This document shows, piece by piece, positions 36,683 through 49,555 of a DNA stretch of 64,000 bases (the stretch's first letter is position 1; the number at the start of each line of letters is the position of its first letter). Source of the DNA: Neurospora crassa OR74A. Taxonomy: Eukaryota > Ascomycota > Sordariomycetes > Sordariales > Sordariaceae. Made by a program: the position numbers and the translations under genes. The notes beneath the pieces were generated by a model. That model was given only the letters and a program-made list of their open reading frames with translations, was not told where the DNA came from and did no database searches. The stretch spans positions 992,001 to 1,056,000 of the forward strand of contig NC_026504.1 of assembly GCF_000182925.2 (NCBI RefSeq). The letters run 5' to 3'.

Positions 36683-37905
36683 CTTCTTTCATCCGGTTTT
36701 TCGCCGCCGGATTGGATAAAAGAATCTTCCCCACTATTACTCCACTAAACGCTCTTAAAAGAAGAAGAAGAGTATTTATAGTGTAATTAAATATAAGGGC
36801 CTACTCTAATCCAAAACCCTAGGTATACGTAATTAGGTACATATTAAAAATTTTATTCCAATCGAAAATACGCCGGCCTCCCCGTTCCGCTAATAGGGTT
36901 TAAAAATTAGAACCCTACCTCCGAAATTTATTTTAGAACTACAGTTCCGCTCGGATAGAATCCGTCTGGTAATATAATAATTAACTAATTATATTATTTT
37001 ACTAATCCCAATAAATCGAAAGACTCTAATTAAGAAAGTAAGACCTTACTTCCCTACTCCTACCGTAAAGATAGAATAAAAGAAGAATACCCACTTTTGA
37101 AACGAAGAACGTTACTAAAGCGTTGGGTAGGGAGTAGGGTTTAAAGGACTAATTAGAAGTAACGAAAGTCTCTAGAATTGAAAAAAATATATTAAAAGAA
37201 GATGAATTGAAGTAGCTAAGGTTCCCTAGGCCCCCTATAGTGAAGTAGAGAAGGGTTCGGGTTAGGGTTAATTTTGGATTTAGAAAAGCTAAAGGTTTTT
37301 ATCCGGATTTTAACATTACAGTTTTTCCCTTAAACTACGAACGAAGTAGTACCGCATACCCATTGGGTAGACTAGTATAAACTAATTAGCGTAATAAGAT
37401 AATAGATAAATATATTAAAATATATTTTAAATTAATTTTATTAAAGGTTACAGCTTCCTTTATATTTAGTAAATTACCTATTTTTTTTCATATTTTGGGT
37501 ACTATATAATATTTTCTTACTAGCCTATTTGCTAATAAATTGCGGGATATAGCTTTATTTTAGAGGGGGGAAGGTAGGAGGTTGAAGAGCGCGGTATTGA
37601 GGCGGCCGGTTTTAGGAAGATTATTTTTAGAAAAGGCTATTTGAAAAGGCGGGAAGTTGAGGGGGAGGATATTAAAGCGGTTAGTTTTAAGACAACTTAC
37701 TTAAAAAGGGTTGGAAAAGGCGGGGGATATATATAGAGGTTGGGGCGGAGGATATTAAAGAAGGCGATAGCTCTAAAAAGATTAACTTTAATTTAATATA
37801 ATAGTAGTAGGCGGGGGTAAATAAATTGGTTAGTATAAAGCATCCTAGTATATAGTAGTTTAACAACCTTAAATAGTAGTAGGAGGGGGGGAATAAGTTT
37901 AGTAC
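36683..37905. other. Unassigned region left of copy II
   Basis: No gene recognised. 36697-36720 holds a CCGG-centred hairpin (CATCCGG...CCGGATTG). 37047-37135 has inverted CCCTACTCC / GGAGTAGGG-like arms that could be a small MITE. 37560-37780 is purine-rich with repeated GGCGGG and GGATATTAAAG blocks. TTCGGGTTAGGGTTAATTTTGG at 37256 holds one telomere-like unit pair. Confidence 0.35.
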
Positions 37906-38290
37906 TTACCTGCGGGTCCTCCCTTGCAACTTACTATCCACTTACTATCTCCAGACTGTAAATTTCTATAGCGATAATGTTAAACGAACTTGCAGTCTAT
38001 TAATCGTCTATAGCTCTGTATAGTAAATGAATAGCTATAGTGAATTGATCCGATATAGTAAATTGCATTTACATAGCTAGCGGTATATAGAATACAAGAT
38101 ACTATCTCTCCACGGTCATAAGACCGTTCCTTACTATAAACCGTCGTATAACGGTCAATTCGATTATTTTGGGAAAGAACGGTTCTCATTAGCGCTACAG
38201 TTGCGTAATAAACAACAGTTAACTTATTAAAGCGCAAATAAACCGTTCAAAGACGGTAGCTACAATACTTATAAATCACATTACAACTAT
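37906..38290. repeat. Left terminal and subterminal region of copy II
   Basis: 37906-38090 is nearly the same as 52993-53155 in copy III (shared ACTTGCAGTCTAT, CGTCTATAGCTCTGTATAGT). 38110-38260 has repeated ACGGTC, AACGGTT and ACCGTTC motifs, partly palindromic. Confidence 0.65.
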
Positions 38291-38454
38291 AGGAAACCAC
38301 AAGCGCTATCCTACGCTCCTACCTTTATATATCAATTAAACTACGGTTATAGTATATAATTTGAAGAATTAATTAAATATAATGATATACGCAATAAATA
38401 TAAAGATATAAAGGAAATACTTAAATGAATATATTAATTGAGTTCGCTAGGATA

Positions 38455-38690
38455 CGGGAAGATATTACTCTTCCGACTTTAGTTATACTTAACCGCCAAT
38501 TATTAAGATATAGGATATTGAAATATTACTCCTCCGACTTCAATTACTACTAAACCTATTAAAATATAGAATATTATTACTCCTCTAACTTGAATATAAA
38601 TAGTACAATTAATTACTAAGGCTAACTCTAATATTAAATATAGTAATCTTAAATTTTGTAATATCGATAAACTTATTATTAAATTATTAT
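38455..38690 (+). repeat. Left long inverted repeat of copy II
   Basis: Contains three TCCGACTT-type blocks with ATATAGGATATTG spacers, ~60-70 bp apart. Its reverse complement aligns with 49250-49445. Outward continuation pairs ATATATTAATTGAGTTCG (38434) with 49420-49440. Confidence 0.65.
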
Positions 38691-38906
38691 ATACTACTAT
38701 ATACTACAATATTATTATAATTATTACAACGTAAATTTAAATATAAATAATATTCTAATAAATATTAATATTTATAAATACTATACTAGTATTATTATTA
38801 TTAGATAAATTAATATTAAAAGGACTTAGAATAACGACCGAAAATAATATTGAAAATATTTAGGATAAGTATAGGGAACCTGTACCCTTTTTAATAGTAG
38901 CCGAAT

Positions 38907-39230
38907 CTATAGTAACCGATTATAATATTGCCGACGAAGGGGAGATAGCGGTAGGAGCAGGCATACGAGTACGCTTAGGAACCGGGGGGGTAATATCGGT
39001 ATTATTAATATTGGGCTAGCTACGTTAATAATCCGAAGAAGAAGTAGTATTATAAGACATACCGCGACGGCTGCGACTTGGCTGGGGCTACCGGAGGGGG
39101 CTTGAAGGTTCGGACACCGTTGCCGAACCGCTATAGTCGTTCTTTCCCGTTCAGTGGTGAAAAGCGGTTCGCGAACCGTTACTCGCATACAACCGTTCGC
39201 GAACCGTAGGTTTAAGTTATAGATAGCAGG
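38907..39230. repeat. GAACCG-rich subterminal block, copy II left
   Basis: 39100-39220 carries CCGAACCG, GGTTCGCGAACCGTT and CGTTCGCGAACCG, some palindromic. The same motif is abundant at the right end (49590-50010). The 93-codon minus-strand ORF here has no domain. Confidence 0.55.
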
Positions 39231-39359
39231 TGCAAAGGAAGTCTATCGCCTAATCCAATATTTTAATAGTTAACTACGAATTTATATTAAGTAGTTGCAA
39301 CCAACAACCCGCCCGACCGTACAACGGAAATTTCACGCCCGTATAATTTTCAATTGCAC

Positions 39360-39500
39360 TACCTATACTACGGTACTATACCTACACCTACCCCCTTAGG
39401 GCGCCGCTACCCACCCTAGCGTACAATCCACTACGCTGCTACACCCCGACTCCGGTACCCCAACCCCAATACCCGGACCCAATATCTAAACCCAATACCC
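39360..39500. repeat. C-rich minisatellite-like tract, copy II
   Basis: ACCCCAATACCCGGACCC-type units. Same location in the element as 9110-9370 and 53280-53440. Confidence 0.6.
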
Positions 39501-39529
39501 AGCGTTAGCGCGCTAGTCCGGGATGCCCG

Positions 39530-39690
39530 ATACAATATAATACGATATAGTATAATATACCTAGTAGTATAGTACAGGAATGTAATTGAACTTACAATAC
39601 GATTAATACAATACAATACAGCACAATATAGTATAGTACAATATAATACAACACAGTACAATACAGTATAGCACAGGAATGCGACTAAAT
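39530..39690. repeat. ATACA-type pentanucleotide repeat
   Basis: Imperfect (ATACA)n / (ATATA)n run. A small minus-strand ORF across it is low complexity and not a gene. Confidence 0.75.
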
Positions 39691-39949
39691 TTATAATATA
39701 ATTGATGCAATGCGACTTGCAATAATATTATCGATTCTACTAACAATAGTATATCCGTATCCTTATTATTAGACTTCTTATACGCCGGGAAATTAGTATA
39801 ATACGGAGCAATAGTCTATATATACATTTTTTTCGTACGGGTAAAGAGGGTCAGACCTTTGAATATACTACTAAAGCGGTACGCAACACTAGCAATAGAA
39901 GAGACGAGATGAATTATTAATATATTAATTAAATAGTACTTAAATATAT

Positions 39950-42900
39950 AGAACTACTATTAAATATAATCAAACGTATAGAAATAGGGAACATACCTTT
40001 TGCTACGGAAACGCAAATATTCAACTATATTATAATAATATCCCAATCCACCTAAGCCTATTTTGGTTAATAATTACAGCATTTACACTATTTAATTTTA
40101 GAGATATCAATAATATATATACGGTTAGTCTAGATAGTTAGAAGGCTAATAATTAATAGTTCGTTAGTATCCTCTATTTATTTAAAATCAAACAATATAT
40201 AGTAACTATTGAATATTAATCTAGTTAGTATAAGGAAAATACAGCGTTTAAACTTATAGGCTATCTCGTATATAAAGATGTAGTTAATGCGAGTAAAGGC
40301 CGCCTCTTGTCTATAGCGAATATAGTTACCGATTTAAAAAGTATAGCGTTTAAATAACCTATCGTATAGCGATTATATTAATAATTATTACGAAGAGAAG
40401 GTATTAGAAGCAAGTCAATATTCAAGCATCCTATATCCCGGAGAATAGGAATATTACACTACATTATCTTTACTATAATAATATATTCGAAAATACAGTA
40501 ACGAAGTATAATATGCCGTAATATAATATAGAGCCTAATCTCCCGTTGGAATAATATATAGGCGTTTTTAAGTAGGGTATTCTATATAGAAGGGATTGGA
40601 TTTAGGTATTATATAGAAACCGAGGGGTATTAATACTGGAAGGGGGGTATTAGGAAAGGGGGAGATATATAAGTATAGTATTTACTATTTAATAAAATAA
40701 ATACTTACTCGTCTAAAAAGGAAACCTTCTAATTATATTAGAGTTTTCTAAGCGGGAAGGACAGAATATATGGTATACTATAATCTAAATTGTAAATTTA
40801 ATATAGCGTTCGATAGAAGATATTTAGTATTAATAAAGAGTATACCGGTAAAGTATATAACAAACCAATAACTAAATTAATACTATAAATAGAATAGTGC
40901 GTTCGGCGTATTTTTAATTCCTTAAATTTACCGGTTACTATAGGGCGTATATAAGTATCGTTAGTAGATAAATCGATTTCTAATTACTTTTCTTCATCAT
41001 TATTAAGTCTTAGGCGAATTAATTCCTTTCGTTATAGTAACCTTTCGAATAAGTTAGAGGATTAGCGGGCAATATTATTTATTTACTATATTAAACCCGG
41101 ATCAAATAGGGCGTAAGTATTTAGGAATACGAATCGGATAGTATAAACAATACGCTTATATTATAGAATCTATTTTTCGACATTTCAGCCGTTAATTATT
41201 TCTACTATCTTTTTAAAGCGTTTATTAACAATTATTATTAGTATTAATTCTATAATAGTATCCGTCGCATCGTAGCCCGGGTTTTGTACACTTTAATTAC
41301 AATTAATCGTCGGTATAGGGCGGCCTAGTGCCGGGCCGAAATATTGTATTACCCGACGATGGGAATACCGAAAGGTGCGATGTAGTATATATTACTAATA
41401 TTTTAGGGGTAATTATTAATATAATTAAGAATTTACTTATAATACTTCTCTTCCGCCAATATATTTAATAATTTAAGCGGGCTATACTCTTCGTAAATAT
41501 TTATATAGTATATACCTAAATAGATATTTAGCTATAATATTAATATAATATACTATTTTGTTCGCTTAGGCAAAGGTTGTGATTCTATAGTAACTTTAGC
41601 AGCCGCTTCAGTAATTAGTATAATTTCGTTATCTTAAATAGCGAAGTCATCGTTGGTATCATCCTCGATTACAATCAGTGCCGATAACTATTGAAATACT
41701 TCTATTCTAACTTGAAATGACCGTTTAAATAATACTTTAAATAGTAGTTTTATCGCCCTCGCCTTATTTGTAAACGATTTAATTCGAAGATTATTGGCTA
41801 TACCCTCGGCTATAGCATAGCACATTAATTTATACTATACTCAAATAAATTTAATATAGTAGTTTATATCCTAGTACTTAGAACCCTCGTTTCTGGTATT
41901 TATAAATAGATAATTACTCTTAACTATTATTACTAACGCTCTAGGAATCGAGTTAACTAGTAAATTATTATTGGGATTGGGTATATTACTATATTGTATT
42001 ATAGCTTCCTTCTATACATCTTAAATAAATGGATTAATATAGTCTTTTTCTAACTATACTTCGAATAGTGCCGGTGCAATAATAGACCATCTACTATAGT
42101 AGGATAAGTCGTATCCTTTAAAGTAAGAGAGTAGCGACAGTAAAATTGACTAGCTAGGTGGAAAGGGCTATAATTTTAAAGTATAGCTATATTCAAGCCG
42201 AACTTAGGGTATTAAGAAAATGTTAAGGATTATATCGTATATATGTACTATTATGCCCTTATATTTTAAATGGGTTGGATTAGGCGCCCGAATTATAATA
42301 ATATTGAGGGCCGGTATTAAATTGAATAAAGTTAGCCGGTTTTTACTAATACCCTATTAAGTACGGTACGCCTTTTTATCGCCTTTTTTTCGGATATTTA
42401 TTTCAACTTCATACTATATTTACAAATACTAGTAATAATACTGATTTATGTTTAATGGATAGTCTATTATATTTTATTTATTAATAATATAGTCTGGTCT
42501 AATAAAATAAAATCGACAGAATTTTAGACCTGTAGGCCCTATAGTGCCTGAATTCTTGTCTTATTGTAGCATATCACTAGTATAATATATTGTAAATATT
42601 AACACTATTGTCGGCCGTCCCTGAATTTCTATTATTACGCTTTAATTTAATGGTATTAGACAGCCTATAGCGTTAATTATAGCGTTGAAGTTTACTATAT
42701 AGGGTCTAAGAACGAGGGGGAAAATATTCGTATTGCAGGTTCGCTTATTACTGTGGTTGCTATATAATAAGCTAGCCGGAGATTGGTATATTCCTATTAT
42801 TAAACGTTGTACGTTGCGATAAATACTAAAACTATTAATAAATATAAGGATTAGGCAATTAAGAATATTAAGCTTAGGGTTATTTACTCTATCCTACTAT

Positions 42901-44600
42901 TGTTCAAATACATTCCGGCTATATGTCTTAAGTTTAAGTTGTGCTCGAAGGGGTGGTGTAAATGCTAGAGCTGTGATTTTCCTATCAAAGCTAGATTCTA
43001 CTTGGTTTTACACTCGCTGCAATGTACGCTTGACGAGGTATGAACCTTTTTGTTTAGGATTATTTAGTATAGTGCTGTACTTATAGAATAGCTTGCGGTT
43101 CCGAAGTTTTGATGTTTTATCGATAGGAGGATTTGGATTATCTAAAATATTGCTATCGAAATAATTGATATGGATAGAAGCAAAGGAATTAGCTAGGTAT
43201 TGGGGAATTTAGTACTCTTCTTCGAAATGAAGTACCAGCTTATTTTTTTTAAAGTCTATGTCTTCGTTAACTTGTATATTAAAACCGAGACTAGGAAATT
43301 TATTATTAATATTATTAATAGTGATATATTCCTGTACGACTAGTGTAATTTCCCCAGCGTAATCGATGTAGTCTTTAGAGTAGTTCTTTCTAATAGCTTT
43401 AATACGACTAATGTGCAATAAGCGATTAATGTTATTTGAACGATAGGCGTATTTATTATTATTAAGATATTGAAAATAGATGAAATTTGATGGGAAAATG
43501 GCCTTTCTAACATTGGAATTACCGATAAAATGCGTATATTCCCCTAATATTGTGCGTATAGAGTTAGACTAGTATAGAGCATAGTGTAGTTCGGTTGGGT
43601 TATCTACTAAATGGGCTATGCCTTTGTGTATGTTATTGGCGGTGTTAGAATTGAGGAAGGCTTGGAATAGGGTATACGGATCTATGAAGAAAAGTGGGTT
43701 TATAATAGTGGCTAAGTCTGATTCTGATTTAGTATCGTTATTTGAATTGTCTTGTTGTTCGTTGTGCATGGCTTGTTCCTATTGCTGTTGTTGTTATCGT
43801 TGTCTCTTTTGACTAGCCGTATTAGTCTTCATCTTTTTAACTTGCAACGGAATATTGGCAATTTATATGTCTAGTAACGGTAATCTGGATTCTATATAGC
43901 CTTTAAGAGTCTATAACTATTTCGGCATTCGCTCAACCGCTATTACTAGTTTGCCGTCCTGGCTATATAACGAACCCAGTAATTGGCGTAATATAGTGTA
44001 ATTAGCGCCTTTTATACGATTAATATAGGCGTATAAACCGAATCCTATATAGAAGTCTGATAATTCTATGGATTTGTTGCAATGATGGTAAAGGAGTGTG
44101 GACGTATCGGAAATACCTCTTTTAATAGCAGTCCCCTGGATTCTAGATTCGGGTTTAATTACTTGGTATAGTATCTACTTATCTATCTACCCTTCAATAG
44201 TATTGTCATTTTTAAAAAAGTCCTCGTCGAATATAATAGTCTCTAGCTCTTATCTATTAAATTCTCGCTCGGTATATTCTATATTAAATTGTAGCTGCTC
44301 TTTGTTAAAGTTAGCTGGAAGAATTTCGTAAGGATTAATATCGTTATTATAATCGATATTATCAATTATTAGACGTTCTAGTCTTTCCCGTAGTATAGTA
44401 TTCTAATTAATAGTACTTGTATCTAATTAGCGATTAAGTTTAACTTAGATTATTAGTTAAATAATACTTACCCTCGTTATCTTCTTCCTTGTTCTCGTTA
44501 TTTTTATTATTATTGGGTCCAACGATTAGGTCTAATATAATTGTATTGTTATTATTATCGAAGAGGGGCGTAAAGCCAGTACTCTAAAATCTGTAACTAT
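39950..44600 (-). pseudogene. tnp2/CACTA-like transposase, copy II
   Basis: An uninterrupted but RIP-damaged gene 1. On the minus strand the N-terminal region (44160-44450) resembles the other copies. 43209-43769 holds two surviving open stretches with DPYTLFQAFLNSNTANNIHKG and HISRIKAIRKNYSKDYIDYAGEITLVV. 42700-42960 reads APPLRAQLKLKTYSRNVFEQ-like sequence, then YRNVQRLIIGIYQSPASL and NIFPLVLRPYIVNFNAIINAIG. 42549-42585 reads SDMLQ*DKNSG followed by FCRFYF, which matches a GDMPQQxxNAG...CRxCF block of tnp2-type transposases. The expected role is to bind element ends and catalyse excision. Of the copies it keeps the longest readable stretches. The C-terminal border is approximate. Confidence 0.55.
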
Positions 44601-45823
44601 ACTGGTTATTGTATTGTTGTAATAGTAGTAGAATAGGATCTCGTTATAAGGTAGGTACTCCACGACTACTATAGCCAACCCGAAAAGACCTCTTATCGAG
44701 GGTTGGGGGCGCTTACCGTAGTATATTCTTAAGCATATAGGCGACTAGCATAACCGTTGCTAGATTAAGCTAGTCGATAAAGGATAAATGCTTATAAGAG
44801 GGAAGTTGGTTATAAGGGAGAGAGAGTTAGGTAAATTAGAGATTAAATATAGGATTATTAGAATAATAAAGACGAATTTAATCGATTCTATTAACCTACC
44901 TTATAACTGGTCTGAGATATATACCAATTTATCCTATTTCGAAGTAAGCAAACACCTTAATTAGTTACACATTATATACACAACCTGGTTCCCAAATACT
45001 TATATTAATTCATCCTATATAGAGCTGTAGTAAATACTAATATATACAGTATTTATTGAGTAATTCGGTAATATATTATATAGCTTATTTTTTAGGATAT
45101 ATAAGTATTGGTAGATATCCGATTCGTCGATTCTCAACTACATTACTATTAAATACTGTAGGATATTGTAGTATCTTTGCATTTATATACGGATTCACTA
45201 GGGGTATGTTTATTCATATCATCCAGGGGCACCCGTTATATTATTGGTTGTATGCCCACTATTCCCTTGCCAAGACTACTTATATATAAGAAGGACCCTT
45301 GCCCTATATAGCGTTAGTCCTATACTAGACTTCTTAGCGGCGGCTTAAACAAACGTATATTTACCCTCAATACTATTACTATTCACTACGATCACTATAT
45401 AAACCCCGCTATTTTCATTTTGTCTTTAGAATTAGAATGAAGCTTATTCATATAATTGCCAATGCGGTAGTATGGAAGGCGGTAGAAACCAGCAATTGTG
45501 CCCCGCGCACAATAAATCTTTTATAAACCATTACCTCTCCCTCCTCTTCCTTCTCTTCCTCCTCTTCCTCTTCTTCCTCTTCTTTTACAATTATATAATA
45601 TACAGTTAGATTATTACACTAGCGCATCAAACTGGACAACTCGTAGTGAGTTTTAAGGTAACGAAGCTGCTAATATAGTAATAAAGTTGCTAATACAGTA
45701 ACGATTCTAAGCGTAGGTTACTATATCTGAGGAAGACCGCGATTAATAGCGTTTTAGATTGCAGCTACTATAAGTTTTTATTGTTGTATTTTATACAATA
45801 TTTATTAATAGTCTATTTAAGTT
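44601..45823. promoter_or_regulatory. Divergent promoter region of copy II
   Basis: A TATA-like TATATAAG lies at 45282-45290. A strong pyrimidine tract (45535-45590, CTCTTCC repeats) lies ~240 bp before the gene 2 ATG, as in the other copies. A small open stretch at 45056-45289 has no recognisable domain and is not called. Confidence 0.45.
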
Positions 45824-48800
45824 ATGGGTCCTAAAGGCTAAGGCGCTGTCCGCGCTTTTAGTAGAGGCCTAGGCAAGAAGGTTTCGAAGCCCGCTAACTT
45901 TAATAAGTTTTTTAATTATAATAAGGATAATGCTAGCGAGGCCGAGGAGTCTTCGTTATCTTTTAGTAAAGAGGATAATGAAGATGAAGATGATATTGGC
46001 GACGATAACCGCCAGCGGCTACAACTACAGCCTATACAAAGGCCTACCAATCTCACCACCCCCGCCCAGTTTTAGCGTATAATTACTAGTCATTTACAAG
46101 TCCCACCCTAGACTCACTAAGTAAATTACCCCATCTAGCTAAATTTATTATATAGATTAACGTTTATTTTAATAACGCTATACTTCTTCTCCCTAAGAAC
46201 TTCGTATAACGGTTAAAAAAAGGTTCGCACTTTATACCTTATCTATTATAATTATATTAATAGATCCTCTTTAAAAGGACTCTTAGAAGGGATTTAATTG
46301 CCTAGGCCTACCTAATATAATATTAGACCGCCGTCACCCTCTATTTAATACTAGTAGCTTAATACTTCCACGCCCGGCTATACCTAATAATACTCCCAGT
46401 ATACTTAGTAGTATAATTCCCGGTATGTAAATACCTATATCGATTCCCCCGGGCTTTCCTTAAGGATAATTTCCTCTACTATTATTTTAGTAATATATAG
46501 GATAGTATTCCTAATTATTCCCTTAGTAATTCTAATAAGGCTAATATTAGAGACAATATTAGGGTTAATATTAATAAGGCCTTTAAGGATAGTAAAGTTA
46601 TTAATCCTAGTACTACAACCTTTATAATAAGCGCTACAAGTAGAAGGGAAAGGATAATAGTTTATAAAGTAATAAGAGTATATATTCGATAGACCTAAAA
46701 ATGGCGGCTATGTTCGAGAGGGTTAATTAAGAAACGGCAGTTCGATAAAATAGGCCTCCCGTCCCCCCTTTCAAGATAATACCTAGTCGTGGATCTAGTA
46801 GTTATATGTTTACGATTATTAGCGCTACGCCTGCCTCAACCCCTCTACCTACAATATCTACTCTTGGCCTAGGATTAATTTTAGGCACCTATCCTAGCGA
46901 TATATATTCGGGTTTTAATTTTAAATTTGGCTTTGAGACTGGTTTCTAATTGTAGTAATTTAATAGCTTATAGTCTAATTATAATACCTCTAATCGCAAT
47001 AATGATTCTAGCTATAATATTTCTAATTATAGTAATAACTCTAGCTGTGATACCTCTAATCGTAGTAATAACTCTAATTATAATGCCCCTAACTGCAGTA
47101 ATACCTCTAGTCGTAACTCTAGCCGTAATACCTCTGGTTGTAGCAATAACTCTGGCTGTAATACCTCTGGTCGTAGCAATTCTAGCGATAGTTTTTTATA
47201 GGAGGGCTTTTCCTAAGATTTTTAAATTAGTTAGTAAGGCTTCTAGTATCCGCCTAGCTTCCAGCAACCGCATAGCTTCCTACAATAGGGCCTATATACC
47301 CCTCTAGGCTAATGGTTCTAAGGCCTTTAAAGTTAATAGTTCTAAGCTCTATATATTCCCTAAGGCCTATATATACCGGGCTTATATATATTGGGTCTAT
47401 ATATACTACTTTATAGCTTCTAAGGACTATAAGACCTTAATGCCTAGTAATCCGGCGGTTAATCCGGTTAATAGGGTTTAGAAATACTAAGAGGTAGTTA
47501 TAGTAGTTATAGTTATAGTTGTAGTAGTCGGGGTTCTAGCTTACGCAGGTAAAGTGAGCTAGACTTTGACGCTAATAAATAAAAGTTGGAAGATTAGTAT
47601 TCCGAATATTTCTACAAACCTAGCTACGCTATTCTATATTTATTGAAGGATATTAGCGCATTTGGCCGAATAGAGTTCGATTTAATTAATAGAAATAAGA
47701 ATAACGCCGCTATCGAGAATATTATAAAATTAGTACTTAGGATAGAACTTCCCGAAGTTATTAACTATATCCATAAGGAGATGAAGTTCTGTCTTTTCGT
47801 TTACTATTTGAATTGGTTTGTAAGCTGGGTGGCCTTGCAGTCTATCCCAGACATTGATATTCGTAAGATACGGTTCAAGAACCTTCGTAACTATACGAAA
47901 GGTACGTATAAGACTTAGAAGTCTCGTTTTATTTGGGGAAAATTCTACCGATTCTTTATTATAATAGCTAAAGACTACCTAGAACTTATGGAATTCGATT
48001 TCGAGAATAAAGACGACTAAGCCACCTTTGCAATTATAGTAGAGCCTTATATCAATTCGGTATTTTTCGAGCAGGTCTTTTCCTATATTGTACTTTATAT
48101 CGATTATTAGACTACCTTCGGCGATCGGGAAGATATCCAATTTTTCTTCCTTAAAAGTATAGTTTCCGAACTAGGTATTATAGTTTATAGGGTAATTCAG
48201 TCCGAGGCCCAGCTTAATACTAGCCGTACTAAATTATAAGCTAAGAAGAAGGATAGGAATCTATATAACGAAACCCTAGCTATGTACGATACCCTTACCT
48301 TTCATCTATTATTTAAGGATATTAAAAAGGAGGATTTTACTGAGGTGCCGGCCGAGTTTGTAATTAACTAGTAAACCCGCTAGAATACTATTAACGAAGA
48401 AATATTAGAAAGGTCTATTATTAGCGCGCCCCCCCGCCGTAAACGTAATAGATAGTTGCACCCCCATGCAAGCACCTAGCGCCCAATGCCGGCCATTCAA
48501 GTCCAGCAACCTACTAATAGTAGTAATAGTAGTAGTAGTAGTCCTCATTGTATTTCCGGTCTTGGCTCTATAATAGATAGTCCTCGTTATTATAGTAGTC
48601 CGTATAACCGTCCCTACAGTAATAACCGTTGCAATAAACGTTGTAATGACCGTTATAGTAATTATAGCCGCAATAATCGTTATAATAATAATTATTAAAA
48701 TATATCCAGTAAGAGAAGCCGGTTATTTACCCCTACACCCGCGCAATAGCCTCAATAGTAGTAACAACGCTTAGTTAGATAATACAACGATTACAAGGAC

Positions 48801-49028
48801 GACTATAATCTGCCTAATTATCGTCGTCGCCATAATTATAATTATAGTCGTCGTATACAATCCTTGATCGAGATTCCCAAAATACATTATAAACGCTATA
48901 AGCGCATTAACAACGCCATTAATATTACACCCCATATCCCGAGGCGCAACCGTAAGCCGCCTACTACTTCATCGGCTATATTAGATTCTACCACTCTCGA
49001 AGAGGGTATAGGTTCCTTGCATCTTTAA
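45824..49028 (+). pseudogene. Gene 2 of copy II
   Basis: ATG 45824 begins MGPKG and soon GLGKKVSKPANFNKFF, with an acidic EAEESSLSFSKEDNEDEDD stretch; no AT-hook or KRKRK is seen. A Ser/Asn repeat region follows (46920-47170), with TAT-like Tyr/Lys repeats at 47330-47420. The conserved globular region (47580-48350) survives best here: 47643-47918 is still open and reads FGRIEFDLINRNKNNAAIENIIKLVL..., followed by DYTTFGDRED. The tail (48490-48900) is Ser/Asn/Tyr/Arg-rich without clear RGG boxes. The end reads NITPHIPRRNRKPPTTSSAILDSTTLEEGIGSLHL, with stop at 49026-49028. The globular region is unrecognised; helix content suggests an interaction or nucleic-acid-binding domain. Confidence 0.6.
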
Positions 49029-49109
49029 TCTATAAACCCTTTCCAACGTTCAACGTCCTTATTATTATATACGACAATTAATAACAGTCTTTCAGCGACG
49101 TCGTCATAT

Positions 49110-49205
49110 ACATCGCAACAAGCATCGCAACAAACATCGCAACAAGCATCGCAACAAGCATCGCAACAAGCATCGTAACAAGCATCGCAACAAGCATCGT
49201 AGTAA
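49110..49205. repeat. 12-bp tandem repeat GCATCGCAACAA, about eight units
   Basis: Near-perfect array just downstream of gene 2 in copy II. Differences between units are C-to-T or G-to-A. The Leu/Arg/Cys ORF on the minus strand is an artefact of the repeat. Confidence 0.92.
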
Positions 49206-49249
49206 ATATTGTACCAAGTATCGCAATACTCTCAATAGTACAATATGAT

Positions 49250-49445
49250 TTAGGATTACTATATCTAGTACATCCAATATTAGAATCAACCTACCAACTA
49301 ATCGTACCACCCATCTATATTCAAGTCGGAGGAGTAACGATATCCTATATCCTAATAGTTAGTAATAATTTAATTAGGTAATTAGAGTCGGAGGAGCGAT
49401 ATTATCCTGTATTTTAACAAACTTAATCAATTAATATATCCAATC
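49250..49445 (-). repeat. Right long inverted repeat of copy II
   Basis: Reverse complement of 38455-38690, best seen in the block AAGTCGGAGGAGTAA at 49322-49336 against 38584-38600. Confidence 0.65.
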
Positions 49446-49555
49446 TATTCTATCTTTATTGTATAATAACTTTATCGTACAGTGTCTTTATCGCGCAGTA
49501 TTTTTGTCGTATCGAATTGAGTGATATAACGGGAAGGATCGAGATGTCTAGACTT

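Noticed and set aside
37256-37285. Telomere tract
   Set aside because: Only about two TTAGGG-like units, not a terminal array.
45056-45289. Possible small membrane protein of 77 codons
   Set aside because: It lies in the divergent promoter of copy II, with no counterpart at the same place in copies I or III and no recognisable domain.
49110-49205. CRISPR-like array
   Set aside because: It is a contiguous 12-bp tandem repeat with no spacers, in a eukaryotic transposon context.
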